This document shows positions 16,984 to 23,948 of a DNA stretch of 64,000 bases, piece after piece. The notes beneath the pieces are model-generated. The model searched no databases. It had not been told where the DNA came from and saw only the letters and a list, made by a program, of their open reading frames with translations. Origin of the DNA: Tindallia magadiensis. Its GTDB lineage: Bacteria > Bacillota > Clostridia > Peptostreptococcales > Tindalliaceae. The position numbers and the translations under genes are program-made. Every line of letters begins with the position of its first letter. Within the stretch, counting starts at the first letter, position 1. The DNA is taken from assembly GCF_900113635.1 (NCBI RefSeq), contig NZ_FOQA01000001.1, forward strand, positions 620,001-684,000. Reading direction: 5' to 3'.

Positions 16984-17832
16984 TCATGCGCGATTGGCCA
17001 TTTTAAATCGAATACGTATCGCTGTTGCAATAGCAAAGAAAATGGAAACGATCCCTAATAGCACTAATGCTGTACCATATTTTATACTTTCCGGCATTCC
17101 TGGCACTTGAGTAGATATAATATACAAATGGTAAGGTAAGGCCATTGCCTGATCAAAGATGGAATTTGGAAGGCGAGGCAAAAAGAAAGCTGCTACTGTT
17201 AACAGAATGGGTGCTGTTTCTCCTGCCGCTCTCCCTATTCCAAGTATAGCTCCAGTAATAATCCCTGGCGCTGCATGAGGAAGTACCACATGTCGAATGG
17301 TTTGCCATTTGGTGGCACCCAAAGCCAAAGAGGCATCCCTATACTTTTGATGAACGCTTTTTAGAGCTTCTTCAGAAGTAGTAATTACAATTGGTAGAAT
17401 TAAGCACGCCAACGTTAATGCCCCTGCTAAAATCGAACTTCCAAAGCCCATGAACAATACAAACAAACCCAGTCCAAATAACCCATATACAACGGACGGA
17501 ACTCCAGCTAAATTTAGAACCGCTAGACGGATCATCCTAGTCAACAATCCTTGTTTTGCATACTCTGTCAAATAGATGGCCGAACCGATTCCTAATGGTA
17601 AAGCAAATAAAATCGTACCAAATACCAGATAAGTAGTTCCCAGGATGGCTGGAAAAATACCTCCCTCTGTCATACCTTGCCGAGGCATAGCTGTCAAAAA
17701 TTCCCAACTTATAGCACCAATTCCCTTCACGAATATAAAGCCAATCATTAAAACCGTTGGTATGATCACAGAAGCGGTTAATAAGGTCAGAATTCCAAAA
17801 GCAACTTTTTCCTTTATTTGCTTACTCACCAT
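16984..17832 (-). CDS. pstA: Phosphate ABC transporter permease PstA
   Basis: Membrane subunit of the phosphate importer. It has 282 residues, six hydrophobic segments and the EAA coupling loop DASLALGATKWQTIRHVVLPHAAPG. The stop of pstC and start of pstA share one base (TAATG), giving translational coupling. Distinguished from PstC by its shorter N-terminus and the ITWEFL-like ISWEFLTAMPRQGM segment after TM1. Confidence 0.95.
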   Translation of the reverse strand: MVSKQIKEKVAFGILTLLTASVIIPTVLMIGFIFVKGIGAISWEFLTAMPRQGMTEGGIFPAILGTTYLVFGTILFALPLGIGSAIYLTEYAKQGLLTRMIRLAVLNLAGVPSVVYGLFGLGLFVLFMGFGSSILAGALTLACLILPIVITTSEEALKSVHQKYRDASLALGATKWQTIRHVVLPHAAPGIITGAILGIGRAAGETAPILLTVAAFFLPRLPNSIFDQAMALPYHLYIISTQVPGMPESIKYGTALVLLGIVSIFFAIATAIRIRFKMANRA

Positions 17833-18869
17833 TATTCGCCTCCTTTACGAGCTTTTTGTAATACATAGTCAGCAATTAAGTTGATCACACTTGTCATGAT
17901 CAACAACACAATCCCTACAGCAAACAATGAATGGTAATGAGCGCTCTGACGTACCGTATCACCCATTTCTGATGCAATAGTCGCTGTCATCGTTCTACCT
18001 GATTGAAGCAACGACGTGGGAATGCGTGCGGCATTTCCGGTTACCATTAGCACCGTCATGGTTTCGCCAATGGCTCTACCTATCCCCAACATGACACCGG
18101 CTATGATTCCAGAAGAAGCAGCAGGCACTAACACATGAAAAATAGTTTCAAACCTACTTGCTCCTAAAGCCAGCGATGCCTCTCGATACTCCTTTGGTAA
18201 GGCTGTTATCGCATCATCCGATACACTGATAATGGTCGGTAACGACATAAATGCAACAAGGATTGAACCCGTAAGCAATGTAAATCCTGAAGAAAGATTA
18301 AATGACAGTCGAACCCAGTTCGATAACACCACGATACCCAAGAATCCTAGCACCACTGAAGGTATCGCTGATAAAAACTCTATCATTACCTTTAATATCG
18401 TCCGGGTTTTCGGTGGTGCCACTTCCGAAATGAAAATGGCACTACCGATTCCTATGGGGACGGATATAAGGATAGCTCCTGCTGTAATCCATAATGTTCC
18501 TAATACCAGAGGTATTACGCCAAAACGTTGCGGTGTGCTTCTTGGCGACCAGGATGTTCCTGTAAGAAATTCTCCTATCGTCATGGTATTAAACAAGGAA
18601 ACACCTGATCGAATTAAGAATAGAAATATTAATGCTAAAATTAGTACCGATACAATCCCTAAGACAAAAATTATTTTTTCTATAATATACTCACTTAACC
18701 TGTTCTTATAATTAGCTTTTAGGCTTTTTTCATGAGTTAATGTTCTTGTTTTCAGTTCATCATCTTCTTGATAATCCTCTTTCTTTTTTACCGTTTTTTC
18801 TTTCGGTATTTTTTCCTGCCAATCGAAAGACTTTTTATTTTTATCCAAACTAACCATTTGTGATTTCAT
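17832..18869 (-). CDS. pstC: Phosphate ABC transporter permease PstC with charged N-terminal extension
   Basis: Partner permease of PstA. It has 345 residues. The first ~65 residues are an unusual lysine/glutamate-rich cytoplasmic extension with no hydrophobic stretch; the usual PstC starts close to TM1, here IIFVLGIVSVLILALIF at about 67-83. The rest is normal, with the coupling loop EASLALGASRFETIFHV and GRAIGETMTVLMVTGN. The start at 18869 follows GGGAGG by 8 bases, so the extension appears to be translated. It is 198 bases downstream of pstS. Confidence 0.94.
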   Translation of the reverse strand: MKSQMVSLDKNKKSFDWQEKIPKEKTVKKKEDYQEDDELKTRTLTHEKSLKANYKNRLSEYIIEKIIFVLGIVSVLILALIFLFLIRSGVSLFNTMTIGEFLTGTSWSPRSTPQRFGVIPLVLGTLWITAGAILISVPIGIGSAIFISEVAPPKTRTILKVMIEFLSAIPSVVLGFLGIVVLSNWVRLSFNLSSGFTLLTGSILVAFMSLPTIISVSDDAITALPKEYREASLALGASRFETIFHVLVPAASSGIIAGVMLGIGRAIGETMTVLMVTGNAARIPTSLLQSGRTMTATIASEMGDTVRQSAHYHSLFAVGIVLLIMTSVINLIADYVLQKARKGGE

Positions 18870-18987
18870 CCATTACGCCTCCCGGGACTTATTGTCCTCC
18901 CACACCATTATAATCATCCGCGAAACCCCCATAGTTTCCTTCTGATTTTACTTTGCTCATTCTTTATGTGTAAAGTGACATGCTTGA

Positions 18988-19012
18988 ATGGATCGCACCA
19001 TCAGCGATCCAT
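18988..19012 (-). other. Hairpin between pstS and pstC
   Basis: A 9-bp perfect stem ATGGATCGC/GCGATCCAT with a 7-base loop, with no T run after it. It is more likely an mRNA-stabilising or processing hairpin than a full terminator, and could keep pstS transcript more abundant than the rest of the operon. Confidence 0.5.
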
Positions 19013-19067
19013 CCACCGCAATGATCACTCTATGTTGATTTATAATTTTTTAAATAATGACCTACGC

Positions 19068-19961
19068 TTAGTTCAGCGGGATAAACCCAATATTTGCTAC
19101 CACTTCTTGACCTTCGTCACTTAGAATAAAATCAACATATTCTTTCATTGCTCCAGTAGGTTCACCTGCCGTATATAAGTGTAACGGTCTTGCCACAGGA
19201 TAACCTGCTTGACCAGGAACATATTCTTCATCGTTTTCAACAACGGTTACTGTTTTGGTTTCTTCTGAAAGATAGCCCATGCCTACATAGCCAATTCCAC
19301 CGGTATCTTGAATGACCCCTTCTACTATCGCCTGAGTCGATGGCATTAAGTTAGCATCTTCTGAAAAATCTTCTCCCATCAGGACAAAATCTCTAAAAAA
19401 GACATAGGTTCCTGAACTTGTATCTCTTGAATACATTCCAATTTCAACATCATCGCCACCAAGCTGGCTCCAATTAGTTATTTCTCCTGTGTAAATCCCT
19501 TTAATCTCTTCCATTGTTAGTGTATCAACTGGGTTGTCATTGTTGACTACTAAGGCAATACCGTCTCTGGCACCAACAATTTCAAATATTTCTATTCCAT
19601 TGTCTAGCCCTTGTTGTATTTCGTCTTCTGAAATAGATCTTGACACCTGTGCCATTTGAACCGTTCCATTAATCAGTGCAGCAACACCTGTACCAGATCC
19701 TCCACCAGTTACAGAAATCATTGCTTCTGGATGTTTATTCATAAAAGCTTCTGCCCATCCTTGGCCTAAGTTTACCATCGTATCAGAACCTCGAACTTCA
19801 ATCATTTCACCATAATCAACCGTATTTCCTTGATCTTCTTCTGTTTCAGTTGTGTTACCATTTGTACTTGTTTCGTTTGCCGGCTCATCCTGTCCTCCAC
19901 AACCACTCAACACTGTAACAGCCATCATAACGCACACAAGAACAACAGTCCATTTCTTCAT
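19068..19961 (-). CDS. pstS: Phosphate-binding lipoprotein PstS
   Basis: Extracellular phosphate receptor of the Pst importer. It has 297 residues. The lipoprotein signal peptide ends in LSGC (Cys21), followed by an acidic linker. Ligand-loop motifs are EVRGSDTMVNLGQGW near residue 52, GGGSGTGVAALINGT near 86, and SRDTSSGTYVFF near 180, which place the Ser, Thr, Asp and Arg groups used for phosphate binding. It is the first gene of the operon, behind a Pho-box promoter, and is separated from pstC by a hairpin. Confidence 0.96.
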   Translation of the reverse strand: MKKWTVVLVCVMMAVTVLSGCGGQDEPANETSTNGNTTETEEDQGNTVDYGEMIEVRGSDTMVNLGQGWAEAFMNKHPEAMISVTGGGSGTGVAALINGTVQMAQVSRSISEDEIQQGLDNGIEIFEIVGARDGIALVVNNDNPVDTLTMEEIKGIYTGEITNWSQLGGDDVEIGMYSRDTSSGTYVFFRDFVLMGEDFSEDANLMPSTQAIVEGVIQDTGGIGYVGMGYLSEETKTVTVVENDEEYVPGQAGYPVARPLHLYTAGEPTGAMKEYVDFILSDEGQEVVANIGFIPLN

Positions 19962-20011
19962 TGCTTAAATTCTCCTCTCAAAGTTGGTTTTGTATCTCAC
20001 TTCTCAAAGAA

Positions 20012-20076
20012 ATTATACTGCTTAAGCTGTAAAAGATGGTTAAGCGAAGGTAAACGGATTGTTAAGATCATGTAAA
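20012..20076 (-). promoter_or_regulatory. pstS promoter with five-unit Pho box
   Basis: On the minus strand five 6-mers recur every 11 bp: TTTACA (20071-20076), TTAACA (20060-20065), TTTACC (20049-20054), TTAACC (20038-20043) and TTACAG (20027-20032). A TATAAT -10 box follows at 20012-20017. There is no separate -35 box; the repeats cover that position. This matches the PhoP-binding TT(A/T)ACA direct repeats known from Bacillus, where PhoP~P activates from the -35 region. Confidence 0.85.
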
Positions 20077-20084
20077 GAAAAAGC

Positions 20085-20119
20085 ATAAAAAAAGAACCGC
20101 TCTTAATAACGGTTCTTTT
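20085..20119 (-). terminator. Terminator of phoR
   Basis: Stem AAAGAACCG/CGGTTCTTT (20091-20099 and 20110-20118) with a T run on the minus strand. It overlaps the phoR stop and separates phoPR from the pstS promoter. Confidence 0.75.
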
Positions 20120-21887
20120 ATTGATGCAATGGTAAGGATATGACAAATTCAGTTCCCTTTCCCGGACCTGCACTATGCACTTTTATTTTACCGGCCATGG
20201 ATATAACAATATGTTTTACAATAGCTAACCCAAGTCCTGTTCCGCCCATTTTTTTTGATCTTGCTTTATCAACCCGATAAAACCTTTCAAACAGTCTAGG
20301 AATATCTTTTTCCGGTATTCCAATTCCCGTATCTTTTACTCTCAGTACCAGTTGTCCATACCGCTCATAGATAATGAAGCTGATTTTGCCACCATTCGGT
20401 GTGTATTTAATGGCATTATCAATCAGATTAATCATCATTTGCTTCATTCTGTCTTCATTCCCCTTGATACATGACAATTTTCCAGGAATTTCAAAATAAA
20501 ATTCTATCCCCTTTACAGAAGCCATGGGTCTCATCATACTTTCAACCTCTTTTAATGCTCTTGACGGATTAAACATACTCTTACTATCTTTATTCTTAAT
20601 GTTTTCAATTTCTGAAAGTGTTAAGATATCGTTAATTAGTCTTGTTAACCTCTCTGTTTCTATCTCTATGATTTCGAGAAAACGTTTTTGAGTTTCTTCA
20701 TCTTCAATCTCACCAGATTTCAAAGTTTCAACAAAGCCACTAATAGAGGTCAATGGTGTTTTCAGCTCATGTGTCACATTTGTAACAAATTCTGAACGAA
20801 TTTTTTCCAGTTTTCTTATCTCTGTAATATCGTCAATCAAAATCACTAGTCCCATTACTTTTATCGGATCTTCTTCTTGATAAATCAGATTCGTATATAC
20901 ACGAAAGATTTTTTCTTCAGGAACTTTGAGATTAATTTCAAACTGATTTTCTGTACGTTCTTTCAACGATCTCTTAATAAGTTCGTCCAGTTCATTATTG
21001 CGAATCACCTCCAAGAGATGATGTCCTTTAATATCATCTAATGAAACATTAAAAAGTTTTTCGGCAGCCACATTCATCAGCGTAACCTTTTCTTTTGGAT
21101 CAACAGCAATAATCGGATTATTAATACTGGCCAATAGTGCTTGAAACCTGGAATTACTTTCAGAAAGCTGGGTAATGAGCCTGTTCAACTTGTCCGCCAT
21201 ATGGTTAAAATGCTCAGCTAGTTCTGCCAATTCATCATCATTAGTAAGATAAATTCGTCTTTCGTAATCTCCTTCTGAAATCTGTTTGGTCATATTTACT
21301 AAAGCTTTGATGCTATCAATCATCTTATCGATCAATTTAGAGCCTAGAAGAATGGCAATTAATAGTCCAAATAACGTTGAAATAGCAATATATCTTACAA
21401 TGTTTCTGGTCAGTATTTCAATTTCAGATAAATCCATGGATAGTCGGACAGCATAGGCTACGCTGTTATTCAATTTAACCGGGAATGCAACGTACAGCAT
21501 CTCCTGATCAGTCGTGTGGCTGTACCTTACAATTCTTTCCTGTTCTTTACCTACTAACGCAACGTGAACTTCCGGTCTGTCAAGATGGTTATCCATTTTA
21601 TAAGCTTCAGACCTGGTATCGGTTAACACTTTACCAGTACTGTCAATAATGGTTATTCTCACTTCCCCTACTTCCGCCATCTCTTTCATAGCCTGTTGAA
21701 AGGAATTTGACGCTGGATCCAACTCATCTGATCGGATCATCGTTGCAATAAGCTGTGCATTGGATAATAATCGTTTTTCCAGTTCATTTGTGTAGCTTCT
21801 ATTTACTAGATTAACAGACAAAAATCCAATAAGCGTTGAGCTAATCAATAAAATGACTAAAAACGACCAAAATATTTTACGTTTCAA
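20118..21887 (-). CDS. phoR: PhoR-type sensor histidine kinase
   Basis: Membrane kinase for phosphate limitation. It has 589 residues from a TTG at 21887, placed 8 bases after GAGG; a GTG three codons earlier directly abuts the ribosome binding site. TM1 is about residues 4-26, an extracytoplasmic sensor domain runs 27-160, and TM2 is about 162-185. Then come a HAMP (KALVNMTKQISEGDYERR), a PAS domain (INNPIIAVDPKEKV), the H-box FVTNVTHELKTPLTS, and HATPase motifs NAIKYTPNGG, DTGIGIP and GGTGLGLAIVK. Next to phoP and the Pho-box-driven pst operon, so PhoR is the best reading. Confidence 0.92.
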   Translation of the reverse strand: MKRKIFWSFLVILLISSTLIGFLSVNLVNRSYTNELEKRLLSNAQLIATMIRSDELDPASNSFQQAMKEMAEVGEVRITIIDSTGKVLTDTRSEAYKMDNHLDRPEVHVALVGKEQERIVRYSHTTDQEMLYVAFPVKLNNSVAYAVRLSMDLSEIEILTRNIVRYIAISTLFGLLIAILLGSKLIDKMIDSIKALVNMTKQISEGDYERRIYLTNDDELAELAEHFNHMADKLNRLITQLSESNSRFQALLASINNPIIAVDPKEKVTLMNVAAEKLFNVSLDDIKGHHLLEVIRNNELDELIKRSLKERTENQFEINLKVPEEKIFRVYTNLIYQEEDPIKVMGLVILIDDITEIRKLEKIRSEFVTNVTHELKTPLTSISGFVETLKSGEIEDEETQKRFLEIIEIETERLTRLINDILTLSEIENIKNKDSKSMFNPSRALKEVESMMRPMASVKGIEFYFEIPGKLSCIKGNEDRMKQMMINLIDNAIKYTPNGGKISFIIYERYGQLVLRVKDTGIGIPEKDIPRLFERFYRVDKARSKKMGGTGLGLAIVKHIVISMAGKIKVHSAGPGKGTEFVISLPLHQ

Positions 21888-21931
21888 TACCTTCACCTCT
21901 TTGGTCAGAATAGGGAACCTTTTAAGGATAT

Positions 21932-22627
21932 TTAGCCTATTTTATACCCAACGCCACGCACCGTTTCAATATATTCTTCCAAACCATCATCGCCTATTTT
22001 TTTTCGGATATTTCGAATATGAACATCCACGGTCCGCGTTTCTCCAAAGTAGTCGTATCCCCAGACTTCATCCAATAAATAATTCCTTGATAAAACTTTC
22101 CCTTTGTTACTCATTAATATTTTAAGCAAATCATACTCCTTTAGAGTTAGTTCTACTAGGTCACCTTTTACTCTAACCTCGTGCCTGATCAAATCAATCT
22201 CAAGATTTTTGATAATTAGCTTTTTACTATCGCCTTGATTCGTATTCTCTACTCTTCTTAAGATTGTTTTAATCCTTGCGGCCAGCTCCTTTACACTAAA
22301 TGGTTTTGTCATATAATCGTCAGCACCAAGCTCTAGGCCAAGTATGCGATCGATTTCTTCTGATTTTGCCGTAAGCATAATAATAGGAAGGTTCGAATGC
22401 TTTTCAGACTTTCTAATCGTTTTACATATTTCTACACCGTCAATATCCGGCAGCATTAAATCTAATACGACAAGATCAACAGGCCTGTTGTCTAGTACAT
22501 TTAAAGCTTCTGAACCGTTGCCAGCCACTAGAACATGGTATCCTGATCGCTCAAGATTAAAGCGTATCAATTCTAAAATATTTTCTTCGTCATCTACGAC
22601 AAGAATGGTTTTGCTACTCTGTCCCAT
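21932..22627 (-). CDS. phoP: PhoP/PhoB-type response regulator
   Basis: An OmpR-family activator of 231 residues. The receiver domain has VDDEEN, phosphoacceptor Asp in LVVLDLMLPDIDG near residue 54, IIMLTAK and KPF. The winged-helix C-terminus contains ELTLKEYDLLKILMSNKGKVLSR and TVDVHIRNIRKKIG. It ends 44 bases before phoR. It would bind the repeats upstream of pstS. The preceding CsoR-family gene is only 21 bases away and probably on the same transcript. Confidence 0.93.
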   Translation of the reverse strand: MGQSSKTILVVDDEENILELIRFNLERSGYHVLVAGNGSEALNVLDNRPVDLVVLDLMLPDIDGVEICKTIRKSEKHSNLPIIMLTAKSEEIDRILGLELGADDYMTKPFSVKELAARIKTILRRVENTNQGDSKKLIIKNLEIDLIRHEVRVKGDLVELTLKEYDLLKILMSNKGKVLSRNYLLDEVWGYDYFGETRTVDVHIRNIRKKIGDDGLEEYIETVRGVGYKIG

Positions 22628-22648
22628 TTTTATCTCCTCTCCTGACCG

Positions 22649-22909
22649 TTATTTTAAGAACTGAGCAATTTTATGAATCGTTCGATTTACTTCTTCACGA
22701 TCCGATGGGTTTTTTATAATGCATTCAGCGGCATGATCTTTTATTAATATCCACCCAACTTTTTCGACAGAAGACTTAATGGCGGTTATTTGTTGCATTA
22801 CTGCGTCACATTCTTTGTTCTCTTCGATCATTTTTTCCACACCTTGTATATGACCTCTGATTGTTTTTAATCGTTTAATAAGGTCTTTTCTTGCTGTATC
22901 TTCCAACAT
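22649..22909 (-). CDS. CsoR/FrmR-family transcriptional repressor
   Basis: An 86-residue all-helical repressor (DUF156). RLKTIRGHIQGVEKMIEENKEC carries the conserved Arg/His/Gly start and the first Cys (about residue 34). The second helix ends in KDHAAECI, giving His (about 59) and Cys (about 63). This C-H-C set is the Cu(I) site of CsoR proteins; persulfide or nickel sensors of the family differ here. No copper ATPase is adjacent. It is the first gene of an apparent csoR-phoP-phoR transcript and is divergent from rubredoxin. Confidence 0.9.
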   Translation of the reverse strand: MLEDTARKDLIKRLKTIRGHIQGVEKMIEENKECDAVMQQITAIKSSVEKVGWILIKDHAAECIIKNPSDREEVNRTIHKIAQFLK

Positions 22910-23081
22910 AATCCCTCCAATATTTAGGATTGCTAATTCTCATGATAATTGATAGACTTATTATAACATAATTTTTTTGCTCTTTATCCATTTTTGTTTA
23001 ATTACCACTCTCTAGGGTATCATGGATTTGAGCCCTAAAAGTGGCTAATAAAATATATGATCATTGAAAGGAGACAATAAT

Positions 23082-23243
23082 ATGGAAAAATATGTATGTA
23101 TGCCATGTGGATATGTTTATGATCCAGAGGCTGGAGATCCTGATTCTGGCGTAGATGCTGGTACTGCATTTGAAGATGTGCCTGAAGATTGGGTATGTCC
23201 TGTATGTGGTGTTGGTAAAGATATGTTTGAACCAGAAAACTAA
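23082..23243 (+). CDS. Rubredoxin
   Basis: A 53-residue Fe(SCys)4 electron carrier of anaerobes, with ATG at 23082 behind AAAGGAG. Both iron-binding pairs are present: [10 protein letters not shown] near the N-terminus and [12 protein letters not shown] near the C-terminus, with the family-typical DWVCPVC. The coding frame is shorter than 60 codons. A weak promoter (TTGTTT, 18 bases, TATCAT) lies upstream and a strong hairpin downstream. It would serve oxygen or peroxide detoxifying reductases. Confidence 0.96.
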   Translation: MEKYVCMPCGYVYDPEAGDPDSGVDAGTAFEDVPEDWVCPVCGVGKDMFEPEN

Positions 23244-23254
23244 AAATTTCATTC

Positions 23255-23303
23255 AAAAGAACCACTGCCGGAAGATTTTATTTCTTCAATCAGTGGTTCT
23301 TTT
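23255..23303 (+). terminator. Terminator of rubredoxin
   Basis: A 13-bp perfect stem AAAAGAACCACTG/CAGTGGTTCTTTT (23255-23267 and 23291-23303), with a small inner hairpin and a terminal T run. Confidence 0.85.
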
Positions 23304-23360
23304 CATTAGTAAATGTTCTTTGCTGTTTTTTGCTTTTATCTCTTTATGCTTTTAGTTTTT

Positions 23361-23948
23361 TTATGCTTCTAAATGTATTTTAAGCAAGTCCCATACTGCT
23401 TCCATACCTGTTTTTTTTAGGGAAGAAAAAGGAATAATCGTTGCATCTTCCGGCATTGCTAACTTTGTTTTTATTCTTCTTATCTGTTGCATTTGACGGG
23501 ATTTGGATAGTTTATCCGCTTTTGTCGCTACTACTAAATGACCATACCCTTGGTTTCGTATCCATTCATACATGATACGATCATCTTCCGAAGGGTCATG
23601 CCGTATATCTACCAGTAATACAACTTCCCGCAAGTTTTCCCGTTCAGCTAAATAGTTTTCTATCATCTTTCCCCAGGAATGACGTTCCTTTTTTGATACC
23701 TTTGCATAACCATACCCTGGTAAGTCAACAAGAAAAAAATGCTGGTTAATGCGATAGAAATTAATGGTTCTTGTTTTACCAGGCGTCCCGCTGGTTTTCG
23801 CTAATTTTTTTCGTCCTAATAATGTGTTAATCAGAGAAGACTTTCCTACGTTAGATCTTCCCGCCAGAGCAATTTCCGGTACTATATCTTCTGGAAATTG
23901 CTCTGGTTTTACAAAACTTCCAATAAACGATGCTTCCTTAATTTTCAT
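23361..23948 (-). CDS. ysxC: Ribosome-biogenesis GTPase YsxC/YihA (EngB)
   Basis: An essential-type GTPase for 50S subunit maturation. It has 195 residues, with G1 GRSNVGKSSL near residue 30, G2 region GTPGKTRTINFY, G3 DLPGYG, G4 ATKADK and G5 SSLKK, all intact. It overlaps the lon stop by 11 bases on the same strand. The lon-ysxC order is conserved in Bacillus and many Clostridia. Confidence 0.96.
   Translation of the reverse strand: MKIKEASFIGSFVKPEQFPEDIVPEIALAGRSNVGKSSLINTLLGRKKLAKTSGTPGKTRTINFYRINQHFFLVDLPGYGYAKVSKKERHSWGKMIENYLAERENLREVVLLVDIRHDPSEDDRIMYEWIRNQGYGHLVVATKADKLSKSRQMQQIRRIKTKLAMPEDATIIPFSSLKKTGMEAVWDLLKIHLEA

Noticed and set aside
18232-18711. 159-codon plus-strand frame opposite pstC
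   Set aside because: Antisense shadow of a conserved permease with no ribosome binding site or recognisable domain.
22930-22965. Fur-like TGATAAT elements between csoR and rubredoxin
   Set aside because: Only partial half-sites in very AT-rich DNA; no full 19-bp inverted repeat.
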